Assembly: GCA_024345305.1 (NCBI GenBank) | Contig: BRON01000013.1 | Location: 248,001 to 312,000, forward strand | Source: Mrakia gelida | Taxonomy: Eukaryota; Basidiomycota; Tremellomycetes; Cystofilobasidiales; Mrakiaceae | DNA: 64,000 nt | Direction of reading: 5' to 3' | In this document: positions 13,001-23,678 of the stretch, one piece after another | Layout: each line of letters starts with the position of its first letter | Position numbering within the stretch: position 1 is the first letter of the stretch | Program-made: the position numbers and the translations under genes | Notes under the pieces: model-generated | Seen by the model: only the letters and a program-made list of their open reading frames with translations | Databases searched by the model: none | What the model was told of the DNA's origin: nothing

Positions 13001-14502
13001 ATCGTTCACAGTGTTGGAGTCATGGATACTGAGCTCTGGATCGATGTGAGTCCAGTTCGAATTCGAAGGACGACGCGATGGTGTTGCGTTTCGTCTGCTC
13101 GCAGACTGGCTAACCTCGTTTATGCATCTCTCTTAGCACCCCAACGTCACCGCTATCGTTTGGGCCGGACTTCCTGGGTGAGTTACAGTTCTTCTTCTCG
13201 CACTCTCCTTTCCGAAAGAGCGATCGAGGAGGCCAGTCCTGACTCGGCGCGTTCGACGCTCTCTCTTCTCTCAACAGTCAGGAATCAGGAACTCTTGCGC
13301 CGATGTCCTTTTCGGAGATGTTAACCCTTCCGGTCGGCTTCCCTACACCATCGCCAAGGACCAGTCTCACTGTGAGTTTCGACCTGCAACGCTTTCTCTT
13401 CGGCCGGCGGAAACTGATCGTTCTTCGTCCTTTCTTTCTACAGACGTTCACGCTACCCCCGATTCTGCCACTGACGCTCAACCCCAGGTCACCGACTCTG
13501 AGAAGGTAAGCCTGGATTTCTCGTCGAGGATTCTCGCTGTGCATTGACTGACCGCGACGCGTCTTTCCGTCCTCAGCTCAACGTGGACTACAGACACTTC
13601 GCTACCAACAGTCTTACTCCTCGATACGCCTTTGGATACGGACTCTCGTACGTTCTTTCTCAAGCGAGCGTGGCTCAGATCTGCGTAAGCACGAGACGAT
13701 TCGAAGCTGACTCGACATCTTCCCTCCTCTCGCAGTTACACCAAGTTCTCCTACTCCGGTCTCTCCATCAAGACCGTCTCCTTGACCTCTGCTCAGACCA
13801 CCGAGTACAACAACTACATCGCCAAGGACCAGACCAAGGTCGTCGGAGCTTCCGTCATCGCTTCGTTCGTCCTTTTCGTTTCGCTGTCCCCCTTTCCTTC
13901 TCTATCGAGACGAGACTGACCAAATCACAAATCTCATTCCCGACTTCAGTCTCCACGCTCCCAAGTACACCGTCTCGTTCACCGTTCAGAACTGTGGATC
14001 CGTTTTGGGCCAGGATGTGAGTTTCGTCGTCCGCGTCGCGAGTCCCTCCGCCTTCTTCTTTCTGACCTCCCTTTCATCCGTCGTTCAAACAGGTTCCTCA
14101 ACTGTGAGCTCTCCTTTCTTGAATACTCTCCGTCTCCGCCCCGTACTGATTTAACCGCTCCGCTGCTTCTCCCATTTCCAGCTACATTACCTTCCCCTCC
14201 TCCGTCTCCGAGCCTGTTCGTTCCTCGTTCTCTCTTTCCCCTTAACTTCACCATCTCTCCTGCGCGCTGACACTATTTGCCATGTCTCGTCTATTTGGGA
14301 ATCACAGCCTCGAGTCCTCCGAGACTTCACCAAGGTCTCCCTCGCCGCCGGAAAGTCCACCTCCGTCTCCCTTTCCCTCTCGACCTACGACCTCAGTACC
14401 TGGGACGTCGTCAAGCAGAAGTGGATCCGACCTACTGGAACCTTCAAGGTCGTCATCGCTACCGATGCGCTCGCTGCTGCCTCGCTCTCTGGGTCGATCT
14501 AA
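10072..14502 (+). CDS. Secreted GH3 beta-glucosidase, many introns
   Basis: Glycoside hydrolase family 3 enzyme, predicted to cleave terminal beta-glucosyl residues from cellobiose and short glucans outside the cell. The ATG at 10072 starts a signal peptide (MLSLIGTIALAAALS). Exons then give the whole family core: NPIASTGFPGLCLQ, GVRVADLVSAFPAGVNVAATW, PPRTAEGGRNWEGFGADPYL, TAKHFIGNEEEH, DDRTLHEIYLHPFLRSVQAN, VMAAYNQVNGSW and LMFDWAGSRSGLASALSGLD, where the Asp before Trp is the expected nucleophile. The second domain shows GSAATVLLKNTNNALPL, AVGWGSGANDFPY, INSDSGEAVSIVDGNNGDRN, SQESGTLAPMSFSEM-like text and NVDYRHFATNSLTPRYAFGY. A fibronectin-III-like C terminus ends at TAA 14500-14502. There are about twenty exons. 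The nucleophile context is FDW, whereas SDW or TDW is usual. Family very sure; exact substrate not. Confidence 0.93.
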
Positions 14503-14786
14503 AGACAAGACAAGCGCGCGCCTCGCTCTCCCATCTTCTCCTTTCATCATCTACTGTTTATCTCGATCTGTCCACGCACCGGGAACCACACTCGTTGCTT
14601 ATAATACCTTTATCTCGTTGTTGCTGGGTAGACTAGTTTGTTTATCCAAAGGACTTCTCCAACGCTGCCTGAGTCGAGTCTGACGCGTCGCCGCTCGCTC
14701 TTTCCCTCCGTCTTCATTCCACTAAAGCTCGCGAAACCCGCCCGATCTATACCATCGCAGATAGACAACCAAGTACGGATCTATCT

Positions 14787-15703
14787 AAACCCTCTCCCAA
14801 ACAACCAACAACCCCTTCTCCCCTCCCTCCCCTTCCCAAACCTTCCTCCAACCATCCTTCAAAAGATCCTCGTAGATCTCCAAGCTAACCCCCCAAGGCG
14901 GTCCCGTCCCCGTCCCCTTGCTCAACTCCTCCTTATCCACGATAGGCCACACCCTAGCGATGAGGAGCGACCCCGGTTCGGGAAGGAGAGCAGCGTAGCG
15001 TCGAGCCCAAGCTGAACGGAGGGAGGGAGGGAGAGCGCAGAGGAAGGTGTTGTCGAAGGCGAGATTGAAGGCTCCGGAGGGGAGGGAGAAGGTGAAGAAG
15101 TCCAGTGCGTGGAAGGAGACGGGTCCGATGGTGGTGGTGGGAGGAGGGAGGGAGGAGTACCAGCTGAGGGAGAAGAGGAGAGGGAAAGGGAGGTGAGCTT
15201 AGGCTGACGGAGGGAGAGAGGAGGGACGAGATGGAACTTGTGGACGACTCACGATCTCGCCTCTGTGATGGCAGTTTCGGAGAGATCGAGACCCCATGAT
15301 TCCCAGCCTCCTAAGCGAGAGAGGGCCTCGACATCGTAGCCCTGCGGGAAAGAACCGAGAGTGAAGGACCAGAAGGAGGAGGAGGAGGAAAGGTGAGCTC
15401 GACGTCTTTACGGCGTCCCCCGTCTCCTGCCCTCTTTGTGATGAAGAGGCGATGAAAAGAGCTGTCGGATGGACTCACCCTCCCACACCCAGCCACCAGC
15501 GCTCTTACGCCAGTTTTACCCTTCTCGGGAAGGTGAACCTCCTGAGGGACGTCCTCCAAGAGACGAACGAGGGAAGGGTTCGGAACGCCCTTGTCCCAAG
15601 GCGTCGTGGTTGCCTTCCAGAGGAGATCCCATCCGTCGGAAGCGTGCTCGGCGATGGTAGCTTGGAAGGTGGTCATGATGGGGGAGGGAGTGGAGGTGGT
15701 CAT
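14787..15703 (-). CDS. TPMT-family SAM-dependent methyltransferase
   Basis: Related to thiopurine S-methyltransferase; fungal members methylate small thiols or related nucleophiles using S-adenosylmethionine. From the ATG at 15703 (an alternative start is Met10, at 15676) the protein reads DGWDLLWKATTTPWDKGVPN, the family's N-terminal W...TPWD.G.P signature. The SAM motif RALVAGCGRGYDVEALSRLG is split by an intron, followed by GWESWGLDLSETAI, then SFHALDFFTF, NLAFDNTFLCALPPSLRSAW and LEIYEDLLKDGWRKVWE. The stop is TAG at 14789-14787. Three introns have clear GCTGAC elements. It lies head to head with MSH3, separated by 341 bases. The true substrate cannot be read from the sequence. Confidence 0.86.
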
Positions 15704-16044
15704 GGTGGAAGGGAGTGGAGGTTGGGGGAGGAGAAGAGAGATGGGGGGAGGAAGAGGGAGGGGATCGAGGGTTGGGCTGACTGAGGCAGCGGTGAGTCGG
15801 GGTTTGGGGCGAAGATTCTTGATTCTTTTGCGAAGAAGATGAGATTTGGCAGAAGGTTCGTCTGAGAAGAAGACTAGACGAAGGCGAAGTTTCGATGATG
15901 GCGGCGAGGAGGGAGAAGCAAGGAAGGAAACGAAACGAGCTTTCGTCGAAGCTCACCTCGCCCCTCCCTTCCTCCCCTCATCCCCCATTCGCTTCCTTCT
16001 CGATATCTTCTCCTTCCAGTTCGCGTTCTCCGTTCTCTCTCAGC
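15704..16044. promoter_or_regulatory. Divergent promoter of TPMT-like gene and MSH3
   Basis: This 341-base region lies between two head-to-head start codons. It is AG-rich on the left and CT-rich just before the MSH3 ATG (TTCTCTCTCAGC). No gene is seen in it, although an open frame runs into the MSH3 start. The shared promoter role is inferred from position. Confidence 0.45.
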
Positions 16045-19000
16045 ATGGCTCCCAAAGCATCAGCTCCGTCCAAGAACCAACCCTCGATCTCGTCGTTCTT
16101 CAAAAGGAAGGAAAGCCCGTCCTCCTCCCTCCCCTCCTCCTCCTCTCAACCACCCAAGAGAGTCAAACGAGAGGTCTCTCCTTCCGCCCCTCTTCCTCCA
16201 GCAACAGCAGCAGAACCCATAGTCATCGATGACTCTCCAACTCCCTCTCCACCCGGTTCTCCCATCGTCAAAAGAGCTCCAGCACCGTCAGCTTCAGCTT
16301 CCTCCTCCAAACCCACCGCTTCCACCTCGACCTCCTTCTTCGCTCCCTCCTCCTCCTCTCGTCCCTCTGAAGCTCAACATGTCCAACCCATCGCAGGACC
16401 CTCCACCTCGTCCTCAGCCTTCAAGGGCAAACAATCTATCCGATCCTCGCACGAAGCCCTTCAGCAGTTCGCCTTCAAACCACCTCCCTCCACTCCCATG
16501 GACATCGATCTCGACGAGGACGGCGAGCTCATCCCAGCAACTCAGCAAAAGCAACAACCCACTCCTCCCCAGACCATCGCTCGATCTCAGAGACACGAAG
16601 CTTTCAAGGCTAAGCTCCTAGGAAGGAACTTCGGCAGGAGGAGAAGTCTCGAGCTTGACAGGGCCGAGGGAGGAGCAGGATCAGGAGATGAAGATGAAGG
16701 CGAGGGAGGTCGAGAGAGGGACGACGACGAAGAGGAGGATCAGGAGGACGAGGAGGGACCGAGTAGCAAGCAGAAGATGAAGGGCTTGAAGGAGAAGCTT
16801 ACTGCGAAAGGGAAGGGCAAAGGGAAGGAGGTCGCGAAGGGAGGAGCAGGAGGGAAGAAGAAGCTCGACGCGGTCGGTCCGAGTGGGTTGAGTTGGACGC
16901 CGTTGGAGAAGCAGGTGAGTTTTTCGCCACTTTTTGCAGGTCGGAGGTGCTTAGTGGGAGAGAAGACGCGTAGAGAAGACGTGTTTGAAGAGCTGGGATG
17001 TGTGGTGTCTGAGGAGAGAGGGAGGTGGAGTTGACGCGTTTGCTTTTTTCGTTGGGTCGCGAACGAAACAGGTCTTGGAGGCCAAGGCAGCTCATCCTGG
17101 GATGCTACTCATTTTTGAGGTTGGGTACAAGATGAAGTGAGTGGATTTCTTTTCCTGTGTGTCTCTCCGAGCTGATCAACCTTTCGACGCGTCCTCAGGT
17201 TCTACGGCGACGACTCGAAGGTAAGTCTGAGGAGATTGCGGTTCGAATCACCTTCCATCTTCTCATCTGAGCTGACTTTCCTTGTTTCCTTTGTCTCAGA
17301 TCGCAGCCAAGCACCTCAACATCGTCTCTTTCCCGAGTAGAAACTTCTACGAAGCCTCAATTCCTGTTCATCGACTCGAGATCCGTTCGTCCTTCCTCGC
17401 TCGCCGCCCTTCTTCCTCGTCGAATCCACGCTGATCTTTCCTTTTCATCGCTCGCTACCAGACATCAAGAACCTCATCGCCAACGGCTACAAGGTCGGAG
17501 TGATTCGACAGACCGAGACGGCAGCGCTCAAGAAAGCTGGGGACAATCGAAACACTCCCTTCATCAGGAAGCTCACGAACGTCTACACTTCAGCAACGTG
17601 AGTCGTCTGTTCTCCATCTCTCTCTCTCGATCTCCTGCGTCTCTCGTTCTTTCTCGCTGACCTCCTTCGGCGTCGATTCTTTTCCAGTTACGTCGACGAA
17701 ATCTCCTCCCTCGACAACGGCTCCTTCGCCTTCCCCTCCGCCGTCCCTCCTTCGAACGCTCTCGTCGCCATCGTCGAGCTGGATCCCGCGTCATCGTCGT
17801 CGTCTTCCAAGAAGGGAAAGGGGAAGGAGAGGGAGGGAGAGGAGGTCACGTTCGGGTTGGTGTCGGTTGTTCCCTCGACGGGAGACGTGCTGTGGGACGA
17901 GTTTACGGATTCGAGTATGAGGAAAGAACTGGAGGTAGGTCGAGTTCCATACCGTGCGACTGCCGTTCTATCACGCGACTCGCAGGGACCGTAGCGAGTA
18001 GGGATGGACGCGACGCCTTGCTGACTTTCACCCTCTCTCGTCGCTTTTGATCGAACCCAGACTCGAATGACACACATTCAACCTCAGGAGCTTCTCCTTC
18101 CATCTGCCAAGCTATCTAAAGCTACGGAGAAGATGCTCTCTACGTTCATCGATCGAAGGTGTGACGAGTTCTCGCCTCTGCCCTCGTTCCCCTTCGCTGA
18201 CCATCTCTCTCTCGTTCTGTTTCTTAGTTCAAGCAACCTCAGCGATCGAGTCCGAGTTGAGCGAATCGAAACGGACCTCGACTACTCCTACGCCTCAAGC
18301 TTCGTCCAGAACTTCTACGTCAAGAAGGCTCGAACCAAGAACGCCGAGGGAGAGGAGGACGAGGAGGCGACAGACGTTACGGAGTTCCCCAAGGGAGTGG
18401 TGCTCGCTTTGGCTTACGCGATCAGGTATCTCGAAGGTGAGATCGTGGGTTCTCGAGGACTGGGGAAAGCGGAGGGTGAAGGTTCGAACTGACGTCCGTT
18501 GACCCTTCGTCGCAGAGTTCAAGCTCTCGTCGGCCCTCCTCCACACCAGATCGTCCTTCAAAAGGTTCAACCGATTCAACACCTTCACTCTGTCAGCTAC
18601 GACTCTCAACAACCTCGAGGTCTACCGAAACTCAGACGATGGAGGTCAGAAGGGAAGCTTGTTGTGGTTGCTCGATCACTGTTCGACGCGTTCGTTCCTA
18701 TCTCGCCTCTTGCCCTGCTTCGCGCAGCCCTCGCTGACTCTCACGCTCATCTCTTCATCCTCAGGAATGGGAAAGCGAATGCTGAGAGAGTGGGTCGGAC
18801 GACCTCTCGTTGTGAAATCGTGCATCTCGTCCTTCTCTCTCTCTCGACGTCCTCCTGTCGTCGAACTCACCCACCTTTCTCTCGTCCCTCCCTTCAGCGA
18901 ACTCGACCTTCGCGTCAACGCCGTCTCCGAACTCCTCGACGACACCTCCTCCCTCGTCGCACCTCTCAAAACCCTCCTCAAAACCCTCCCAGACCTCCCT

Positions 19001-21223
19001 CGAGGGCTCGTTCGAATCCAGTACGGTCGCTCCACTCCGGCCGAGCTCATCTCCATCCTCTCGGCCCTGAGACGCGTTGGACAGTTCTCGGAGACGACAG
19101 GAGATCAGCAATTCGAGAGTCCGCTCCTCAAGGGAATTGTGGATAGTCTCGCGACGGTGGTCGAGCCGCTGAAGGTTCTTTTGGAGGCGATTGACGAGAA
19201 GAAGGCGAAGGAGGGGTTGAAGGCTGAGATGTGGAGAGATCATTCGAAGTACGAGGCTATTGCGGATGCTCAGGATGTGAGTCTGCTTGCGCTCGCCGCC
19301 ATGAGACTGAAGATGGTTCGCTGACAGACTTCTCGCTTCGACGTTCGACAGATGATCGCCGTGTGCGACCAAGAACTGGACGAGCAACTCACGGAGATCA
19401 GGAAGATACTTAAGCGACCTTCGGCGACCTACACGTCCATCAACGGAGTCGACAACCTCATCGAGACTCGAACTGGGGACGCGAAGAAGGTCAGTCGAGC
19501 TGGTCGCGTCGCGTTCCTTCCCCTTCACACGCTTCCTGACTCCTTTACGTCCGATTGTTGCAGGTACCCATCAACTGGATCAAAGTCTCCTCGACCAAGG
19601 CCCTCGTTCGCTTCCACACTCCCTCGGTCCTTCGAATCCTGAAGGAGAAGGAGCAGCACAAGGAAACATTGACTGCCGAGGCCCAAGCTGCTTTCCTCGA
19701 CTTCCTTGGAGAGGTGACCGAGTCGTTCGATGTCTTCAGAGTCGTCGCTGAGAATCTTTCGACGTTGGGTACGATGCTTACTCTTTGCTTGAGATCCTTC
19801 TTCGGAAACGCGAGCTGACCGTCTCCCTTCTCGACTGATCAGACTGCCTCATCTCCCTCGCTATCACCGCTACCCAACCAGGCTTCACCAAACCCGTCTT
19901 CACCGAGGAGCATCAGCTCGATATCGAAGGAGGCTTCCATCCCATGGTCGCTGCTCTCAAGGACACGGATACCTACGTTCCTGTGGGTCTTCGATTCGAA
20001 CAGCTCGCCTCTCTTCGCGACGAGAGCTAATTTGCTCTTCCTCGTTTCGACCCAGAACGCCGTCCACCTCTCGAAGTCACACGGAAGAACGAAGATCATC
20101 ACTGGTCCCAACATGGGTGGAAAGTCGTCGCTCGTCAGGATGATCGCTTTGACGGTCCTGCTCGCTCAAATCGGATCGTTCGTTCCAGCATCGTCGGTCA
20201 AGCTCGGAGTCCATGACGCGATTCTCACTCGAATGGGAGCGAACGATGACTTGGTTGGTGGGAAGAGTACCTTCATGGTGAGTCGCGTCTCGTTGGATTC
20301 TCGCTCGCCCTTCGAACCTCGCGTGACACTTTCTTCGCTCTCGAACAGGTCGAGATCAGCGAAACGGCCGACATCATTCGAACTGCGACCTCGAAGTCAC
20401 TCGTGATCCTCGATGAGCTCGGAAGAGGAACCTCGACCTTTGATGGGATGGCTATCGCTGAGGTGAGAAAGTCCTCCCCTTCGAACTGACCGTCGACGCG
20501 ACTGACCTCCTCCCTTCACTCTCTTCATCTCCCCAGGCTGTTCTTCACCATCTCGTCACTCAAGTCGAATCCCACACTCTCTTCATCACTCACTACCCTC
20601 TCGTCGCTACATCGCTCTCGAAACAGGTGAGCTACAGAATCGTCGTCGTCTTCATCGTCTCTTCTCGTCGCTGATCGCTAACCCTTCGCTCTCCTCGATC
20701 TCGTCCCCTCCACAGCTCCCCGACGTCTCGAACTGGCACATGGGCTATAGGCAGACTCCTCGACCGGATGGGAGCTCAGCTATCACCTTCCTCTACTCTC
20801 TGGCTCCAGGTTCGTCCGCTTCTCTCGTCCCCATCGCCGCTTCATCGCTGACATTCCCCCCCATCCTCCCTCTTCTTTCTCAGGTCTCGCCAAAGCATCT
20901 TTCGGAGTCGAGTGCGCTCGACTCGCCGGAGTGCCTGATACCGTTCTTCAAGTCGCCCAACGACAGTCGAGCGCGATGGAGACTCTGGTCGAGGAGAAGA
21001 ACTCGATTGCGAGGTGAGCCGATGGTTTCCCTTCTCTCCCTTCTACGTAGGACGCGTGCTGATACTCATTCTCTCGTTAATCGTTGGCTCCTCCAGGTCG
21101 AAGCAGGTTCGAACGGTCTTCAAAGCAGCTTTCGTCGAAGGGACTGGTAACGAGGACGCGTCGAAGGAGGAGGAGGCTGCTCTCAACGCTGCACGCTCGA
21201 TCTTGTTCTCTACCGCTTCTTAG
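16045..21223 (+). CDS. MSH3: DNA mismatch repair protein MSH3 (MutS family)
   Basis: Msh3 pairs with Msh2 (MutS-beta) to recognise insertion/deletion loops. The ATG at 16045 is chosen because [19 protein letters not shown] carries a PCNA-binding PIP box (QPSISSFF) at the very N terminus, as in Msh3 and Msh6. A long Ser/Pro and then acidic disordered region follows. The MutS core begins at [19 protein letters not shown], then [45 protein letters not shown] and [15 protein letters not shown]. The lever/clamp region contains [16 protein letters not shown] text, [10 protein letters not shown] and [14 protein letters not shown]. The ATPase domain has Walker [34 protein letters not shown], Walker [18 protein letters not shown] and THYPLVA. 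The gene ends at TAG 21221-21223. About twenty introns. Msh3 rather than Msh6 is supported by the mismatch-binding segment (GYKMKFYGDDS) and by the absence of a PWWP region. Confidence 0.94.
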
Positions 21224-21606
21224 CTTAGCCTAGCTGACGACTCAGTCAATCCTTTCGATGAACTCGTAACGACTCGGAGGATCTGCGGGAGCTCGAAGGG
21301 AAGAGAAAGACGAAGAAGAGCTGTAGTGTCGATGAGTTTCTGCAGCTCTGCTCACCCTCGACTCGTCTTCGACTGAGGTCAACGCAAGACGTACTCTAGC
21401 CTTTCCACCTCGTGAGAGCTTTACGTTCCAGCTTTCTGAGCCTCACTCTTCGAAGATCGGGGAGATGACGACTCGATCCGTCGAGCTCGCCTTCCGTTCC
21501 CTTCTTTCCTCTCCCTCTACCCTCACTCCAGTGTTTCTCATCCTAATTCCTCAGCTCGCCCAAAACAGTATACAACAGGGTCCCATCTATTAGACTCCTT
21601 CGCTGC
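21224..21606. other. Intergenic, tail-to-tail MSH3 / small protein gene
   Basis: These 383 bases lie between two convergent gene ends. No coding frame or RNA gene is recognised; short A/T-richer pieces presumably hold 3' UTRs and poly(A) signals. Confidence 0.4.
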
Positions 21607-21941
21607 TCAGCACAGACTCTGCAACCCCTTGAGCTCAGCATCCTTCTTCTCCGCCTCCTCCAGCAGCTTCTGAATCACGGACGAGTCCTCCCCTGCTGCT
21701 TTGGCGTCCTTCCACTTCTGGTACGCTGAGGAAGCAGCGGTTTCCGTGGAGGTAATTTCGGATTGCTCGGCTCTGCGAAGGCAAGGGAAGGGGTGATGGG
21801 TTAGAGAAGGAAGGGAAGGAGGGAAGAAGGCAGGGAGGTGGGCTGAGAGGAAGGGAGGAGATCGAAGAAAGGGACGAACGGAGTGTAGACTTTGAAGGGA
21901 GCTTCGAAGTTCGAGGAGGTTTGATTTGTTGAAGAGGACAT
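21607..21941 (-). CDS. Small 75-residue acidic/Ala-rich protein, two exons
   Basis: Exon 1 (21941-21880) starts MSSSTNQTSSNFEAPFKVYT. A GTTCGT donor and a CGCAG acceptor join it to exon 2 (21772-21607), which reads AEQSEITSTETAASSAYQKW, then an Ala/Glu/Lys-rich helix (KLLEEAEKKDAELKGLQSLC) and TGA. Splice phase and codons fit exactly, giving 75 residues. The C-terminal half looks like a short coiled coil. No signal peptide or membrane segment is present. I do not recognise the family. The neat splice fit and balanced composition argue that it is real. Confidence 0.62.
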
Positions 21942-22113
21942 GTTGAAGGAAGATTTTACTGAAAAGTAGATGCTGGAGGTTAGGCAGCAGCAGGGGAAGA
22001 GGAAGGAGGGGTCCACGACGACCTCGACGAGCTCGCACAGTCGATGACGATTCCGACCTCCTGCTTCTTCAGATGTTTGGTTCTGCCAGCTCGCCCACCC
22101 TTCAACCACCACC

Positions 22114-23277
22114 ATGTCCGTCCCAAAGTGAGTTCATACACCACCCTTCCTACCTATCACTCTCTATCACTCTCGAGCTGACCTTGTGCTGGTGTTCGCG
22201 TAGCTACTACGCCATCCTCTCCGTTCCCACCAAAGCGACTTTGTGAGCTTCCTCTCCTCCCTCCCGCCCGCTCCTTCCTTCTTCTGCTATCACGAGTCCT
22301 TCACCTGACACTCTCGTCTTTTCTTTTTCTTCACAGTGAGGAGATCAGAGCTGCCTATCGAAAGGTCAGTCTTTCCTGAATCTACGAGCTCATGGAAGCG
22401 ACGAAGGAACCGTCCAAGTCGGCTCCTCCTCCCGGATCGAGCCTCCCTTTGCTCACCTTCTCCTCCTCTTTCTCTTCTACAGGAATCCCTCAAATCCCAC
22501 CCCGACAGACTCCCTCCCGATGCGACTACAGCAGAGCGCAAACGAGCGACCTCTCGTTTCCAGCAGGTAGCAGACGTGAGCTTCAATCTCCCACCCTTCC
22601 CTCAGCTCGAGCTCATCCGACCTCTGACCTCATCACCTCCTTCTCGCCCTCTTCTCCCTTCCTTCCCAGGCCTACTTCACCCTCTCCGACCCCGTCCGTC
22701 GAAGAGAATACGATCTCCACCTCCCCTCAGCCTACTCCTCCTCCTCCTCCTACCAAGACGACGACCCCGACTCCTTCACCTCCGGCCCACCTCCAACTTC
22801 CTCAGCACCCCCTCCCACCTCCGCCTCCTCCTTCTTCGCCAACCTCTTCTCGGGAACCTCAACTCCAGGAGATCACGCAGACGCAGATGAGACCTTCACG
22901 AATGTGTTCAGTGATCTGCTCGAGCCTGAGCTGGGGAGGGAGAGTCACAGTAGGATTTGGAGCATCGTGGGTGGAGGAGGAGGGATGGCGCTTGGGTTCG
23001 TGGTTGGGAATGTACCTGGAGCGTTGGCGGGAGCGTTTGCTGGAAACAGACTAGGTGCGATCAGGGATGCGAAGGGGAAGTCTGTTGGGGAGGTGTTTCT
23101 GGGATTGGGAACGGATAGGAAAGCTCAGGTTAGTAGAGTTGAGCCGAGAGACTGGAGGTTCCACGTCGTTCTTCGTTTGGACGCGTTCGCTGACTCGTGT
23201 TTCCTCCCTAATCTGCCCATCAGATCCTTCGAGCTCTCGCCGCGAAGGTGTTCAGTACCGTTGGACAGCATATCTAG
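22114..23277 (+). CDS. Type III J-domain (DnaJ-like) protein with glycine-zipper segment
   Basis: A co-chaperone that would stimulate Hsp70 ATPase activity. Exons join to MSVPNYYAILSVPTKATFEE, then IRAAYRKESLKSHPDRLPPD with the essential HPD, and TLSDPVRRREYDLHLPSAYS, making a complete J domain at the N terminus. A Ser/Pro linker follows, then LLEPELGRESHSRIWSIVGG and a Gly/Ala-rich hydrophobic stretch (GMALGFVVGNVPGALAGAF) that could insert in or lie on a membrane, ending KVFSTVGQHI and TAG at 23275-23277. Six or seven exons, the first only 14 bases long. There is no zinc-finger or classic DnaJ C domain, hence type III. The Hsp70 partner and location are unknown. Confidence 0.88.
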
Positions 23278-23678
23278 TCTCTTTTTTGGCTTCTCCTCAG
23301 TTTCCGTTTCGCCTCTCTCGTCCCTCGCGTCTCCGCTCTGCGTTGATCTAGTTTGCGTTTCGACTCGCCTTTTATCGTTCGCTTTTGACGGTCTTGACTT
23401 TGCTTCGATTTTATATCATGAATACACTTACGTACCTCCAGCCCTCTCGACTCAAGCAGCGCAAAAGAGAGGAAGTGGGAATTGCAGGGAGCGAAAAGGT
23501 CGAGCGCGTCGAAGGCAGGCTCGCAAGACGGCAAGAAGTGCGAAGGGGGAAAGTCGTATCGTTCATGAATCAAATCAACGTAAAAAGGAGGCAAAGGGAA
23601 ACATGTCGTTCAAAACGAAGGTCGCGTCGTCGTGCAGCCTCTCTCGTCGTGTCCCATCCTCCTCTCTTCTCCTCCCAA
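23278..23678. other. Intergenic, tail-to-tail J-protein / RRM gene
   Basis: These 401 bases lie between two convergent stops. An AT-richer patch at about 23400-23440 could hold polyadenylation signals. No gene is seen. Confidence 0.4.
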
